Assembly: GCF_029222925.1 (NCBI RefSeq)
Contig: NZ_JARHUI010000003.1
Span: 355,721 to 419,720 of the forward strand
From: Algoriphagus sp. CAU 1675
GTDB lineage: Bacteria; Bacteroidota; Bacteroidia; Cytophagales; Cyclobacteriaceae
Direction: 5' to 3'
Length of the DNA stretch: 64,000 nucleotides
Shown: piece by piece, positions 6,805 through 16,095 of the stretch
Position numbering within the stretch: the stretch's first letter is position 1
Layout: every line of letters begins with the position of its first letter
Notes under the pieces: generated by a model
What the model saw: only the letters and a program-made list of their open reading frames with translations
Told to the model about the DNA's origin: nothing
Databases searched by the model: none
Position numbers and translations under genes: made by a program

Positions 6805-9501
6805 ATGCTCCAAATAAAGAAAAACAGCATTTACCCAGGTATTATGATGTTACTGGTTTTTGCATGTAGTAAACCCGAAAAATCGCCTTTTGATGTTTCT
6901 CCGGCTGAATCCATGGACCCCAAGAGACTGGAAGAACCTTTTCCCCAAATTTCTGTGCCTGAAGGAGCGGACATGGAGTCCCCAACTTGGAAAGGGATTG
7001 ATTTAAGTCCAAAACCACCTGTAGTTCCTGTTTCTGCAAATGAGCAAAAGAAATCTTTTGTATTAAAGCCCGGGTTTAAGATGGACCCTGTTTTGTCTGA
7101 ACCTCTAATTCGAGAACCAGCCGCCATTCAGTTTGATGGAAATGGAAGGATGTATGTATTGGAGCTAAGGACCTATATGCAGGATTTGGATGCGAATGGT
7201 GAACTTTTGCCTACTTCCAGAATCTCTAGGTGGGAGGATTTGGACAATGATGGAATTTATGAATCTGGAGTAGTCTTTTTGGATAGTCTGGTATTCCCTC
7301 GTTTTGTTTTCCCTTTTGGCCCAAATAGTATTCTTTCCATGGAATCCAATGAAGACCATGTTTACAAATTCACCGATACAGATCAGGATGGTAAAGCAGA
7401 TAAAAATGAACTGTTTGCTTCTGGTCTGGGTAGATCCGGAAACGTGGAGCATCAAACCAGCTTTTTGACCTGGACTTTGGATAACTGGATGTACAGCACC
7501 TACAACAGTAAAAGGATCCGTTGGACTCCAACAGGGGTAATTCAAGAACCCAGTGGTAATCCCTGGGGGCAATGGGGTGTTACACAGGACAATTACGGAC
7601 AGATTTGGTTTCAGGATGGAGCGGGAGGGGTACCTCAAGGATTTCAATTCCCAATTGTGTATGGAAACTTCCGTGTTGAAGGCGGATTGAAGGATGGATT
7701 CCGGGTTCCTTATAGCTTAGTACAGTTAGAGGATTTTCAGCCTGGAATGAAAGAAGTAAAGCCTGATGGATCTCTATCGAATGTAACTGGAGCTGCCGGA
7801 AATGATGTGTTTCGGGGTGATCGATTACCCAAAGATCTTGTGGGGGATTATATCTATGGTGAACCCGTAGCTAGGATCGTCAGAAGAGTAGTTACCGAAA
7901 AAGTTGAAGGTTTATCCTATTTGCAAAACAAATACATTGATTCGGAATCGGAATTTATCCAATCCACAGATCCATTATTCCGACCGGTAGATATGGCTAC
8001 GGCTCCAGATGGTACCTTGTACATCGTCGATATGTATAGAGGTATTATTCAGGAAGGGCAGTGGACTCAGGAAGGAAGCTACCTACGAACCAAAATCCAA
8101 CAATATCAAATGGATGATGTCATTGGAAATGGTAGAATTTGGAGGCTTTCCCATGAATCCATGCCCAGAAATACCCAAAAACCTCGGATGTATGAAGAAA
8201 CCGGAGCAGAACTAGTCAAGCATTTAGAGCATCCAAACGGATGGTGGAGAGATATGGCTCAGCAGATTTTAATCTTGAATCAGGATAAATCTGTGGTAGG
8301 GGAATTGGTTAATTATGCGAATAACTCTTCCAATAAGCTAACCCGAATTCATGCTTTGTGGACTTTGGAAGGATTGGGTGAACTTAAACCTGAAATGGTT
8401 AGATCATTTATAAAAGACCAAAATCCTAAAATCAGAATCCAAGGCTTAAGAGCCGGGGAGACATTGTATAAATATGGAGATAAAAGCCTGGCTGATGATT
8501 ACAGGGATGCTGCTAAAGACAATGACCCTGAGGTCGCAATACAGGCAATTCTAAGTGCAAATTTTTTGAAAATTGATCAAGTAGAAAATCTGATCAAGAA
8601 TACCATGGAAAGTAATCCTTCCAAAGGAATTCAGGTGGTTGGAGAACAATTATTGGAGAAAATGGCAGAAGCTAAAAAAGCTGAAGTAACCAAGTATTCT
8701 CCAAAGGAGCTGGCACTTTTCACAAAGGGTAAAACCATTTATGATAGCTACTGCTCAATTTGCCATGGGCCTAATGGTCTAGGAGCTCCCACTGGAAATG
8801 GTCATTTGATTGCCCCTGCATTTTCAGGATCACCAAGGATCTTAGGGCATCCAGAATATGCGGTAAAGGTGCTTTTGCACGGTTTAACTGGAGGAATTGA
8901 TAATAATGAATATGAAGGTGTAATGATAGCAATGGACTCCAACGATGATGATTACCTTGCTTCTGTGATTTCCTATATCAGAAATGAATTTGGAAACTCA
9001 GCAAGCTTTGTTCAGCCAGAATTTGTAGCTCAAATCCGGAAGGAGACAGAGTCCAGAAAAACCAATTATTCATTTGATGAGCTAATTGGTGAAATTCCCA
9101 AAGCACTCAGTTTTCAGGACAATTGGGAAGTCTCAGCGAGTAGTACAGCCTACATAGGAGTGGGCTACCCAAAAGATCCATCTTATGTCTTCACATTCAA
9201 AGGCTGGAAAACAGAAGGGCCACAGGAAACCGGAAACTGGCTTATGGTCAAATTACCTACAGCTCATATATTGACAGAAATCCAGTTTGATTCCGGAAAA
9301 GAAGGGTTTCCAATTTCTTATGCTGTTTCAGTGTCTACGGATGGAAGATCCTGGGCAAAAGTTGGAAAATCAAAAGGAAATCCAGGAGTTAACAATTTGA
9401 GCTGGAAAGCTTTAGGAAATGTAAATTATCTCAAAATAGAATCCCTTTCTAATGGTGAAAATCCATGGGAGATGAAAAACTTGACTTTTTATGCCCGGTA
9501 A
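6805..9501 (+). CDS. PVC-type membrane-bound dehydrogenase lipoprotein with HEAT repeats, cytochrome c and discoidin-like domain
   Basis: This is an 898-residue exported lipoprotein with a lipobox ending at Cys21 (VFAC). Residues about 75-440 resemble the N-terminal beta-propeller of the PVC-type membrane-bound dehydrogenases (sorbosone/glucose dehydrogenase-like), with segments such as EDLDNDG and TDTDQDGKADK that could bind calcium. Residues 460-630 look like HEAT-type helical repeats. A class I cytochrome c domain follows, with CSICH at 650-654, so heme attachment is expected. The last about 130 residues look like a discoidin/F5-8C carbohydrate-binding fold. The likely role is periplasmic oxidation of a sugar or sugar alcohol with electrons leaving by its own heme. 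The substrate and any organic cofactor are unknown. It is monocistronic, next to a related operon on the other strand. Confidence 0.82.
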   Translation: MLQIKKNSIYPGIMMLLVFACSKPEKSPFDVSPAESMDPKRLEEPFPQISVPEGADMESPTWKGIDLSPKPPVVPVSANEQKKSFVLKPGFKMDPVLSEPLIREPAAIQFDGNGRMYVLELRTYMQDLDANGELLPTSRISRWEDLDNDGIYESGVVFLDSLVFPRFVFPFGPNSILSMESNEDHVYKFTDTDQDGKADKNELFASGLGRSGNVEHQTSFLTWTLDNWMYSTYNSKRIRWTPTGVIQEPSGNPWGQWGVTQDNYGQIWFQDGAGGVPQGFQFPIVYGNFRVEGGLKDGFRVPYSLVQLEDFQPGMKEVKPDGSLSNVTGAAGNDVFRGDRLPKDLVGDYIYGEPVARIVRRVVTEKVEGLSYLQNKYIDSESEFIQSTDPLFRPVDMATAPDGTLYIVDMYRGIIQEGQWTQEGSYLRTKIQQYQMDDVIGNGRIWRLSHESMPRNTQKPRMYEETGAELVKHLEHPNGWWRDMAQQILILNQDKSVVGELVNYANNSSNKLTRIHALWTLEGLGELKPEMVRSFIKDQNPKIRIQGLRAGETLYKYGDKSLADDYRDAAKDNDPEVAIQAILSANFLKIDQVENLIKNTMESNPSKGIQVVGEQLLEKMAEAKKAEVTKYSPKELALFTKGKTIYDSYCSICHGPNGLGAPTGNGHLIAPAFSGSPRILGHPEYAVKVLLHGLTGGIDNNEYEGVMIAMDSNDDDYLASVISYIRNEFGNSASFVQPEFVAQIRKETESRKTNYSFDELIGEIPKALSFQDNWEVSASSTAYIGVGYPKDPSYVFTFKGWKTEGPQETGNWLMVKLPTAHILTEIQFDSGKEGFPISYAVSVSTDGRSWAKVGKSKGNPGVNNLSWKALGNVNYLKIESLSNGENPWEMKNLTFYAR

Positions 9502-9513
9502 ATTTCAGGCAAA

Positions 9514-9548
9514 AGAGAAAGCCCCGAAATGATTCGGGGCTCTTTTCT
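9514..9548. terminator. bidirectional terminator between convergent genes
   Basis: AGCCCCGAA (9520-9528) pairs with TTCGGGGCT (9533-9541) around ATGA. It is flanked by an A/G-rich stretch on the left and CTTTTCTT on the right, so it can terminate both the plus-strand dehydrogenase gene and the minus-strand sugar operon. Confidence 0.85.
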
Positions 9549-10666
9549 TACTTTTTGCTTAATGTAAATTCAGGAAGGTATTTAATTTTTCCTCCTTCCA
9601 TAGCAGATTCATGTGCCAGAATACCTACACAGGTGATATTAGCAGATTGTCTTGCATCTGGGTAAGGAGCCCTTTCTTCAGCCAATGCGGTCAAAAATTC
9701 ATGAACCAAATGTGGGTGTGATCCTCCATGACCAGACCCTTGGATAAAGGAAAGGTGTTGGTTATCGTCTGAATCATAAACTCCTTGCGTTGTAAAAGGA
9801 GCAATTTCATCCGGAAGCAAATGTGCAAAATCTGGAATCTTTACTCTGGAAGGAATTTCTCCTTCATGCATGACAGAATCTTCATGCTCGATCAATGTCC
9901 ATTCGAATGACTTTTTAGAACCATATACATCGAAGCTTTCACGGTACTGTCTAGCCGTATTAAACAATGACCTGGTCACTTCAGCAGCCAAATCAGAATC
10001 CTTCAATTTGATATGACAAGTTTCAATGGCAAATGGAGAACCATACTTAGGAATCAAATTTTCATCAATTCTACCGGAACCCAGGCAAGAAACATATTCA
10101 GCTTGCCCTTTTGGTAAGGCTAAAACCGGACCCACGCAATGGGTAGCATAATGCATAGGAGGGAGGCCTTCCCAGTATCCAGGCCAGCCAGCCATTTCCT
10201 GCTGATGGGATGCTCTTAGAAACTGGATCTTGCCTAGCTCACCTTTCTCATACATTTCCTTCACAAAGAGGAATTCACGACTGTAAATCACCGTTTCCAT
10301 CATCATATAAGTCAATCCCGTTTGTTCGGTGAGCTCAACGATTTGACGGCATTCCTCAACTGTTGTAGCCATAGGAACAGTACAGGCGACATGTTTGCCA
10401 GCTTTCAAAGCTTTAATGGATTGTTCAGCATGGTTTTGAATAGGAGTATTGATGTGAACGGCATCAATATTCGGGTCCTTCAACAATTCGTCGTAATCCG
10501 TGTAAACCTTTTCAATCCCAAATGCTTTCCCTATTTCCTCTGCTTTTTCCTTATTTCTTTGGCAGATGGCATACATGTTGGCCAATGGATGCTTTTGGTA
10601 AATTGGGATAAACTCAGCTCCAAAGCCTAAACCTATAATGGCAATATTGAATTGTTTCTTACTCAT
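9548..10666 (-). CDS. Gfo/Idh/MocA family oxidoreductase with non-canonical CTVPMA motif
   Basis: This 372-residue NAD(P)-dependent sugar dehydrogenase-like protein has a Rossmann motif GLGFGAEF near residues 12-19. The position normally occupied by the catalytic-lysine EKP motif reads CTVPMA (95-100), so the usual lysine is replaced by valine. It has no signal peptide. It is the last gene of a minus-strand operon, 38 bases after a TIM-barrel sugar isomerase and downstream of a ThuA/dehydrogenase lipoprotein. Members of this family act on oxidised (keto) sugars and inositols; the context suggests processing of an oxidised sugar. The reaction cannot be stated from sequence, and the missing lysine makes a plain alcohol dehydrogenase role less certain. 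Confidence 0.87.
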   Translation of the reverse strand: MSKKQFNIAIIGLGFGAEFIPIYQKHPLANMYAICQRNKEKAEEIGKAFGIEKVYTDYDELLKDPNIDAVHINTPIQNHAEQSIKALKAGKHVACTVPMATTVEECRQIVELTEQTGLTYMMMETVIYSREFLFVKEMYEKGELGKIQFLRASHQQEMAGWPGYWEGLPPMHYATHCVGPVLALPKGQAEYVSCLGSGRIDENLIPKYGSPFAIETCHIKLKDSDLAAEVTRSLFNTARQYRESFDVYGSKKSFEWTLIEHEDSVMHEGEIPSRVKIPDFAHLLPDEIAPFTTQGVYDSDDNQHLSFIQGSGHGGSHPHLVHEFLTALAEERAPYPDARQSANITCVGILAHESAMEGGKIKYLPEFTLSKK

Positions 10667-10704
10667 TTTTACTTCAATTTCGATTTAAAAATTTTAATTC
10701 TAAT

Positions 10705-11565
10705 TTATGCTGCGGCCCATTTTTTCAGGAATTCAAGACCTTCCTTTGCGAAACCATCCTGACTGGGAACCAAGGGTTTCCAAATACAAACAGCTCCTGC
10801 TAGTTCTTTCACCTCAGGGGTAAAACTTTCAATAGATATCGTGCCTTGATAGTTTATAGCCTCTAAACCTCGTTTCCATGCAGCCCAATTGGTCTGTCCG
10901 GTTCCAGGTGTACCCCTGTAATTTTCCGAAACCTGTACATGAATGAGTTTCTCACCTACTCTTCGTATTGCTTGCTCAATATCAGGTTCCTCAATATTCA
11001 TATGAAAGCCATCCAAAATAGCCTTCGCCTGTGGCTCATTGATATCATGGATCAATTGCATCAATTCTTCCGCTGTATTGATCAGGTCTGTTTCGAAGCG
11101 GTTAAGCGTTTCTATGGCAATCTCCAACCCAAACTCTCCAGCACGTCCACAGACCTTTCTGAGATTGGTTACAGCTCGGTTCCATTCGATCTTCTTTTGT
11201 TCCGGAGAAACCAGTCTTGCCTTTCCAACAGCTGAATACATGGGACCGGCCACAAAACCGGCACCTAGTTCAGATGCAATTTCAAAACAGGCTTCTAGGT
11301 AATCAAAACAGGTTTTATGATAACTGGGATCTTCATGAGTCAGGTCCCTGGTAGGCCCAAAAGCCCCACAGATAATGGGACTAAGCCCATTATCCGCAAG
11401 CGCTTTTTTTACCCAATCAGTATCAATCAATGCCGGATCTTCTACCGGTATTTCTACGGAATCGTAACCATAGCTCTTAATTTTTGGAAACAAATTGACC
11501 GTTTCCTTATTAAAAGGGGAGGTCCAAAGCCAGGTACTAACTCCAAATTTTACATTCAACGCCAT
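10705..11565 (-). CDS. sugar phosphate isomerase/epimerase family TIM-barrel protein
   Basis: This 286-residue AP-endonuclease-2-like xylose-isomerase barrel resembles D-tagatose/D-psicose 3-epimerases. It starts with FGVSTWLW and SVEIPVED. Likely metal ligands are the Glu in AIETLNRFETD (about 150), Asp/His in ILDGFHMNIEE (about 187), and Glu in SIESFTPEV (about 245); the HVQVSENYRG segment (about 210) also matches the family. It lies 9 bases after the lipoprotein stop and 38 bases before the Gfo/Idh/MocA gene. The likely role is epimerising, isomerising or, as shown for some relatives, cleaving a keto-sugar made by the partner enzymes. The substrate is unknown. Confidence 0.87.
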   Translation of the reverse strand: MALNVKFGVSTWLWTSPFNKETVNLFPKIKSYGYDSVEIPVEDPALIDTDWVKKALADNGLSPIICGAFGPTRDLTHEDPSYHKTCFDYLEACFEIASELGAGFVAGPMYSAVGKARLVSPEQKKIEWNRAVTNLRKVCGRAGEFGLEIAIETLNRFETDLINTAEELMQLIHDINEPQAKAILDGFHMNIEEPDIEQAIRRVGEKLIHVQVSENYRGTPGTGQTNWAAWKRGLEAINYQGTISIESFTPEVKELAGAVCIWKPLVPSQDGFAKEGLEFLKKWAAA

Positions 11566-11574
11566 TCCTATTCT

Positions 11575-14500
11575 CTATTCTACTTTCATTATTCCGTTCA
11601 TAATTCTCCAGTGTCCAGGGACAGTGCAGACAAATGGATACTCTCCAGGCTCAGTAGGAGCAGTAAATACCAAGGATTCCCTTCCTTCCGGATCTACGAG
11701 TCGTGTAGCTGCAATTACCTGAGGAATTTTAGGTACGAAATTTTGCTCGGCTCCTTTTGGATTCCTTGCCAATTCGTCCGCTGCCTTTCCAATGGTTTCC
11801 ATTTCACCTTTCTGTCCTATCACCAAATTGTGTTGCATAAAGTCAGGGTTTTCAAAATCAATGGTAACCTGAGAACCTGCTTTCACGGTAAATTCAGCCT
11901 TGTTGAATTTCATCTCATGAGGTATCACCCCAAGTTTCACATAGGAAGTACCATTTACGGTAGAAGCAGCTACTGATTCATCCAAAACCTGAACATCCGC
12001 TCCCGGCTTGGTAAGTGCCAGAGTGGATTTGTTGCTCAATCGGCCTCCAAACCACCAGGTACCTTCATATTTACCCACTACATTTCTTCCGTCATTCTGA
12101 CCTACACGAACTCGCCTTGGAGTTAGTTCAGAGGCAAAAAGACCTTGGGTTTTTCCTTTGGCAATTTCCTCACCATTGATTTTCAATACCATGCTTCCAT
12201 CTTCTACCAAGCTTGCATCAATGGTAAACTGCTCCTCGGGTAGTCCTTTTTTGGAACTTAGGATGGTCAACTTTTCATTTTGAGCAATGGCAAAGTGCAG
12301 GGCATCCTGATGGATGTACAAACTGTAACCATTGGTATTGTTTCCTTGTGCCACCAAAACCCCTTCCAAAGGATTATTTCCTTTTGCAACCATCATTCGG
12401 ATTGCGATTTCTTTTCCAGCTACATCAGGAGGGAAGAGAATGGAATTTCTTTGATCCAAAGGATATTGCTCAGCTACAAGGCTTCGGCTGATTCGATCGG
12501 CAAGGGACAGTTCTGTATCAGCAGAGGCCTGAATAGCCAATGAGCTTTCACGCTTGGCAAATTCAGTAGGATGGGCCAAAACCGCTGCGAAAATTGCCTG
12601 AGGTAAAAAGGCATCTTCTCCGTTTTCTTTGACATTGGCAGCCTCAAGTAGTTTGGCAGCCGCTTCTTCAGAGAAAGGCATGTCTGAAACCGCCAGGAAA
12701 GCATATTTTCTGGTATGCAGGTCAGGGTCATTGATCAAGTCAGATCCCAAAATTGCTTTTAATGCATCCGGAGTTTTAGGCAATACTCTCAAAGCATTTT
12801 TTCTAACAGCAGCAGAAGGATGGCGCAAGGCTTTTTCCACAATCATTTCAGCTTCCCTGTTTTCACCGTTCAACTCTCCCAAACCATGTAAAGCCCAAAG
12901 TGCATTGATGGCTGGACCATTGAGTCCTATTTCATCTGTATTGGTATCCGAAATGATTTTATACAAATCAGGAAGCACTGATTTATTTTGTTGCTCCACG
13001 ATCAGTCTTTGAGCAGTAAGTCTCCAGAACATATTTTCGCTTTTAAGGGCTTCAATCAGTTCTCCAGCATCTGCATTCTTCAAATCGAAAACCTCTGAGT
13101 CCTCACCGCCTTTGTATTTCAATCTGTAAATACGTCCGTGTTGACGGTCTCTCAAAGGATTGATGTAAGCATTTCCAGCCCCATTTTCAAAGCCTCTTGG
13201 TGTTGGATTGTGCTGTATGATGAAATTATACCAATCTGCAACCCAAAGTGCTCCATCAGGGCCAACTTCTGCATGAACAGGGGAGAACCACTCATCTGAA
13301 CTCGCAAGAATATTGAAACCATTTTTTTCCTTGAATCCGGAACCTTCACCATTAATGAGTGCATTATGCAATACGCGTCCGGTTGGCTCTGCTACGAAAG
13401 CAATCTTGTTCCAATAGTTTTTTGGGAAACTTCTTGCTGTATAGAAGTTATGACCAGCTGCAGCCGTATAGCCTCCATGCCAATCTACCTGACGTAGGAA
13501 AGGAGTCAAATGAGGCATATCGTAATGGCTATCAATTCCATGAACTGTATTGGCTGAGCCCTGGAAAACAGGACGCTTCACATAATTATTAGCCATGGAA
13601 AAATAGACACTGTGCTGTCCATTTGCTGTGGAAATAAAGGTTTCAAAGTCCTCTGTAAAACCTAATCCCCAGGTATTATTGGAGGTATTTCCAAGGTATT
13701 CCAGATTCTCTCCGTTGGTTTCAAAACGGTAAACTCCTTGTCCAAAAGTGTGGTTTACGCCACTGACTTCTCCATTAAAACCAGAGTAACCAAGTACCCC
13801 CCATATTTTATTGTCAAAACCATATTTTAGATTGGATGGGCCGGCATGGGTATCGCTTTTTCCCCAGCCTGTCATGATCACTTCACGAACATCAGCCACA
13901 TCATCCCCGTCGGTATCCTTTAGGAATATAAAATCAGGAGCCATGGAAATCAAAATACCTCCATTAACAGCCATGATGGAAGTTGGGATATTTAGGTTTT
14001 CAGCAAAAACGGTGACTTTGTCTGCTTTGCCATCTCCATCTGTATCTTCCAAAATCTTGATCTTGTCATTGCCCCCTTCCGTACGTACCTCGTTGGGATA
14101 GTCGGTGGTTTCTATCACAAAAAGTCTTCCTCTTTCATCCCAAGTCATAGACATTGGGTTGGTGATCATGGGTTCGGAAGCAAAAAGCTGCAATTCAAAC
14201 CCAACAGGAACCTGAACCAGCTTCATGGATTCCTCAGGGCTTAGAGGCATCTGAAAACGAGGAGCAGGGTCTCTTCTTTCATAATTAGGGATTTCTGCAT
14301 CCTTAAATTCAGTCTGAGGGATTTGATAGGCCTGTAATAAGGCATTTACCTCATCTCCAACTGCCCAAAGTATTCCATTGGCCACTAATTCCTGAAATTC
14401 CTTTTTTTCCCAAGTCTTTTCGTTGTGACCATAGGCAGTATAAAATACCCTGCCTTTTCCTTCATTTCTCACCCAGGTATAAGGTTCCCGGTGATTTCCT

Positions 14501-15090
14501 TCAACACGTTCCATCAAAACATGCATATCCGGATTGACTTTTGAATGAACATAGGTTTCATCCCATGTTTCAAACTCAGAAATTCCCTGCATAGCAGGAT
14601 GTTCTGAATCTATGATCGATACGGTAAAATCGCCCGCTCCATGGGTACTAAACTGTCCACCAACCGCATTGATATACCAATCGGAATTCTGGAAACAAAA
14701 AGAAGCACTATGTATCGGAATCAGCGCCTTTCCGCTTTCCACATACGATTTAAGGGCTTTTTCCTGATCAGGGCTGATCTGCTCATGATTGGCGTAGATC
14801 ATCAATCCATCGTAGTTGTTCAACTTGCCCTCATTGAGGTCATTGACATCTGTGGTATAGGTTAGATTGATTCCCTTTTGAAACAAAGGGGTGGAAAGGT
14901 ACATCATCAATTTTTCTGAGTTGTGATGCTCACTTTCATGACCCAAAACAAGGATCTCAACTCTCCTGGGATCTGTCGAAGAAAGGAAGTTCTCTTGACT
15001 GTTTTTAGTGCATGCTCCCAGCACCAAAGCGAACAAGAAAATCCAAATACCCTGTCGCATTTTTAGGTGACTATTATCTTGGTTTATCAT
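11575..15090 (-). CDS. ThuA / PVC-type dehydrogenase / HEAT / cupredoxin multidomain lipoprotein
   Basis: This 1171-residue exported lipoprotein has a lipobox ending at Cys27 (VLGAC). An alternative ATG at 15060 would give a shorter, typical signal peptide. Domains in order: ThuA-like glutamine-amidotransferase fold (about 45-260); PVC-type membrane-bound dehydrogenase propeller (about 290-690) with EDTDGDGKADK and KDTDGDDVADV segments; HEAT repeats (about 700-870); a jelly-roll/LamG-like segment (about 890-1040); and a C-terminal cupredoxin (about 1060-1171). The cupredoxin shows type-1 copper ligands: His in MQHN, Cys1155, His1160 and a Met in IMNGIM. It probably oxidises a sugar in the periplasm and passes electrons to its copper domain. 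It is first gene of an operon with an epimerase and a Gfo/Idh/MocA enzyme, and divergent from an AraC regulator. Confidence 0.85.
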   Translation of the reverse strand: MINQDNSHLKMRQGIWIFLFALVLGACTKNSQENFLSSTDPRRVEILVLGHESEHHNSEKLMMYLSTPLFQKGINLTYTTDVNDLNEGKLNNYDGLMIYANHEQISPDQEKALKSYVESGKALIPIHSASFCFQNSDWYINAVGGQFSTHGAGDFTVSIIDSEHPAMQGISEFETWDETYVHSKVNPDMHVLMERVEGNHREPYTWVRNEGKGRVFYTAYGHNEKTWEKKEFQELVANGILWAVGDEVNALLQAYQIPQTEFKDAEIPNYERRDPAPRFQMPLSPEESMKLVQVPVGFELQLFASEPMITNPMSMTWDERGRLFVIETTDYPNEVRTEGGNDKIKILEDTDGDGKADKVTVFAENLNIPTSIMAVNGGILISMAPDFIFLKDTDGDDVADVREVIMTGWGKSDTHAGPSNLKYGFDNKIWGVLGYSGFNGEVSGVNHTFGQGVYRFETNGENLEYLGNTSNNTWGLGFTEDFETFISTANGQHSVYFSMANNYVKRPVFQGSANTVHGIDSHYDMPHLTPFLRQVDWHGGYTAAAGHNFYTARSFPKNYWNKIAFVAEPTGRVLHNALINGEGSGFKEKNGFNILASSDEWFSPVHAEVGPDGALWVADWYNFIIQHNPTPRGFENGAGNAYINPLRDRQHGRIYRLKYKGGEDSEVFDLKNADAGELIEALKSENMFWRLTAQRLIVEQQNKSVLPDLYKIISDTNTDEIGLNGPAINALWALHGLGELNGENREAEMIVEKALRHPSAAVRKNALRVLPKTPDALKAILGSDLINDPDLHTRKYAFLAVSDMPFSEEAAAKLLEAANVKENGEDAFLPQAIFAAVLAHPTEFAKRESSLAIQASADTELSLADRISRSLVAEQYPLDQRNSILFPPDVAGKEIAIRMMVAKGNNPLEGVLVAQGNNTNGYSLYIHQDALHFAIAQNEKLTILSSKKGLPEEQFTIDASLVEDGSMVLKINGEEIAKGKTQGLFASELTPRRVRVGQNDGRNVVGKYEGTWWFGGRLSNKSTLALTKPGADVQVLDESVAASTVNGTSYVKLGVIPHEMKFNKAEFTVKAGSQVTIDFENPDFMQHNLVIGQKGEMETIGKAADELARNPKGAEQNFVPKIPQVIAATRLVDPEGRESLVFTAPTEPGEYPFVCTVPGHWRIMNGIMKVE

Positions 15091-15222
15091 ACTATGGGTT
15101 TACTTGTGTAATTAAATGCCATATTCATCAATTTCAGGATAGAAATCTCACTGTATCCATTTAAATTATGACTGTATTTTGACAATTATTGATTAGGTGA
15201 TTTTTAAAAATAGCATTAATCA

Positions 15223-16095
15223 GTGAAGAAACCACTCAAAAAATCCCGCATTCCAGAAAATAAAACATTCGTAATCAAAGAGTTAATTGCTCCTTATTTT
15301 GATGTGAGCTGGCACTTTCATTCAGAATATCAGTTATTTATTGCATTGAAGGGTAGGGGAACCCGTTTCGTGGGAGACCATATGAAGACATTTCGGGAAG
15401 GGGATATGGTTTTGACCGGGCCCAATTTGCCTCATTTATGGAGAAATGACAATGAGTATTTCGACCTCAACAATGGCTTGGAAACTCATGGGATTGTGAT
15501 TTATTTTCCAGAGGATCTAATGAATAATTCGGTCTTCAAACTGGAGGAATTTGAAAGTATAGCCCAGATGCTTAGGCGTTCAGAACTGGGGTTGGAAATC
15601 ACCGGAGAAACCAATCAAATTATCCGAAAACTCATGCAGGAAATGATAGGTCTTAAAGGTGGCCCTCAAGTGATTAATTTTTTCAAAATCCTGCACATTA
15701 TTTCTGAGTCCAATGAAGTAAAAACAATTGTGACGACCGGATATACCAATACCAATAAAGAGTCCGAAAAAGACCGGATGGGACAGGTTTATGAATATGT
15801 AATGAACAATTTTAAGGATAAAGTATCCTTGGAAAAAGCCGCAGAAATTGCCAATCTTTCTCCCTCTGCTTTTAGCCGATTTTTCAAATCCCGTGTCAAT
15901 AAATCCTTTTCAGAATTTCTCATCGACATCAGGATCAGTCATGCTTGTAAACTCCTAAATGAAAGTGAATTGAATATCAGTGAGATATCCTATGAATGCG
16001 GATATTTTACCCTTTCCAACTTTAACAAACAGTTTAAGGAGAAAATGGGGAAGACACCTTTGGCCTATAGAAAGGACTTTAGCCTGAATTATTAA
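15223..16095 (+). CDS. AraC family transcriptional regulator
   Basis: The protein has 290 residues. The N-terminal half is a cupin-type ligand-binding domain (SWHFHSEYQLF, GDMVLTGPNLPHLWRN, about 25-90). The C-terminal about 100 residues hold two helix-turn-helix motifs of the AraC/XylS type (VSLEKAAEIANLSPSAFSRF near 205-225, and ISEISYECGYFTLSNFNKQF near 250-270). The start is GTG at 15223; no ATG lies upstream in frame, and start choice is uncertain. It is divergent from the ThuA/dehydrogenase operon with a 132-bp shared region, so control of that operon by a sugar is likely. Its stop overlaps the convergent transporter gene by four bases. Confidence 0.92.
   Translation: MKKPLKKSRIPENKTFVIKELIAPYFDVSWHFHSEYQLFIALKGRGTRFVGDHMKTFREGDMVLTGPNLPHLWRNDNEYFDLNNGLETHGIVIYFPEDLMNNSVFKLEEFESIAQMLRRSELGLEITGETNQIIRKLMQEMIGLKGGPQVINFFKILHIISESNEVKTIVTTGYTNTNKESEKDRMGQVYEYVMNNFKDKVSLEKAAEIANLSPSAFSRFFKSRVNKSFSEFLIDIRISHACKLLNESELNISEISYECGYFTLSNFNKQFKEKMGKTPLAYRKDFSLNY

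Noticed and set aside
7165..7647. 160-codon minus-strand frame inside the cytochrome-c dehydrogenase gene
   Set aside because: Antisense to strong coding sequence with clear domain motifs; no upstream promoter or family features.
11317..11976. 219-codon plus-strand frame across the isomerase/lipoprotein genes
   Set aside because: It lies antisense to two well-supported genes, has no recognisable protein features and is rich in rare-looking Ser/Phe/His runs, as expected for a shadow frame.
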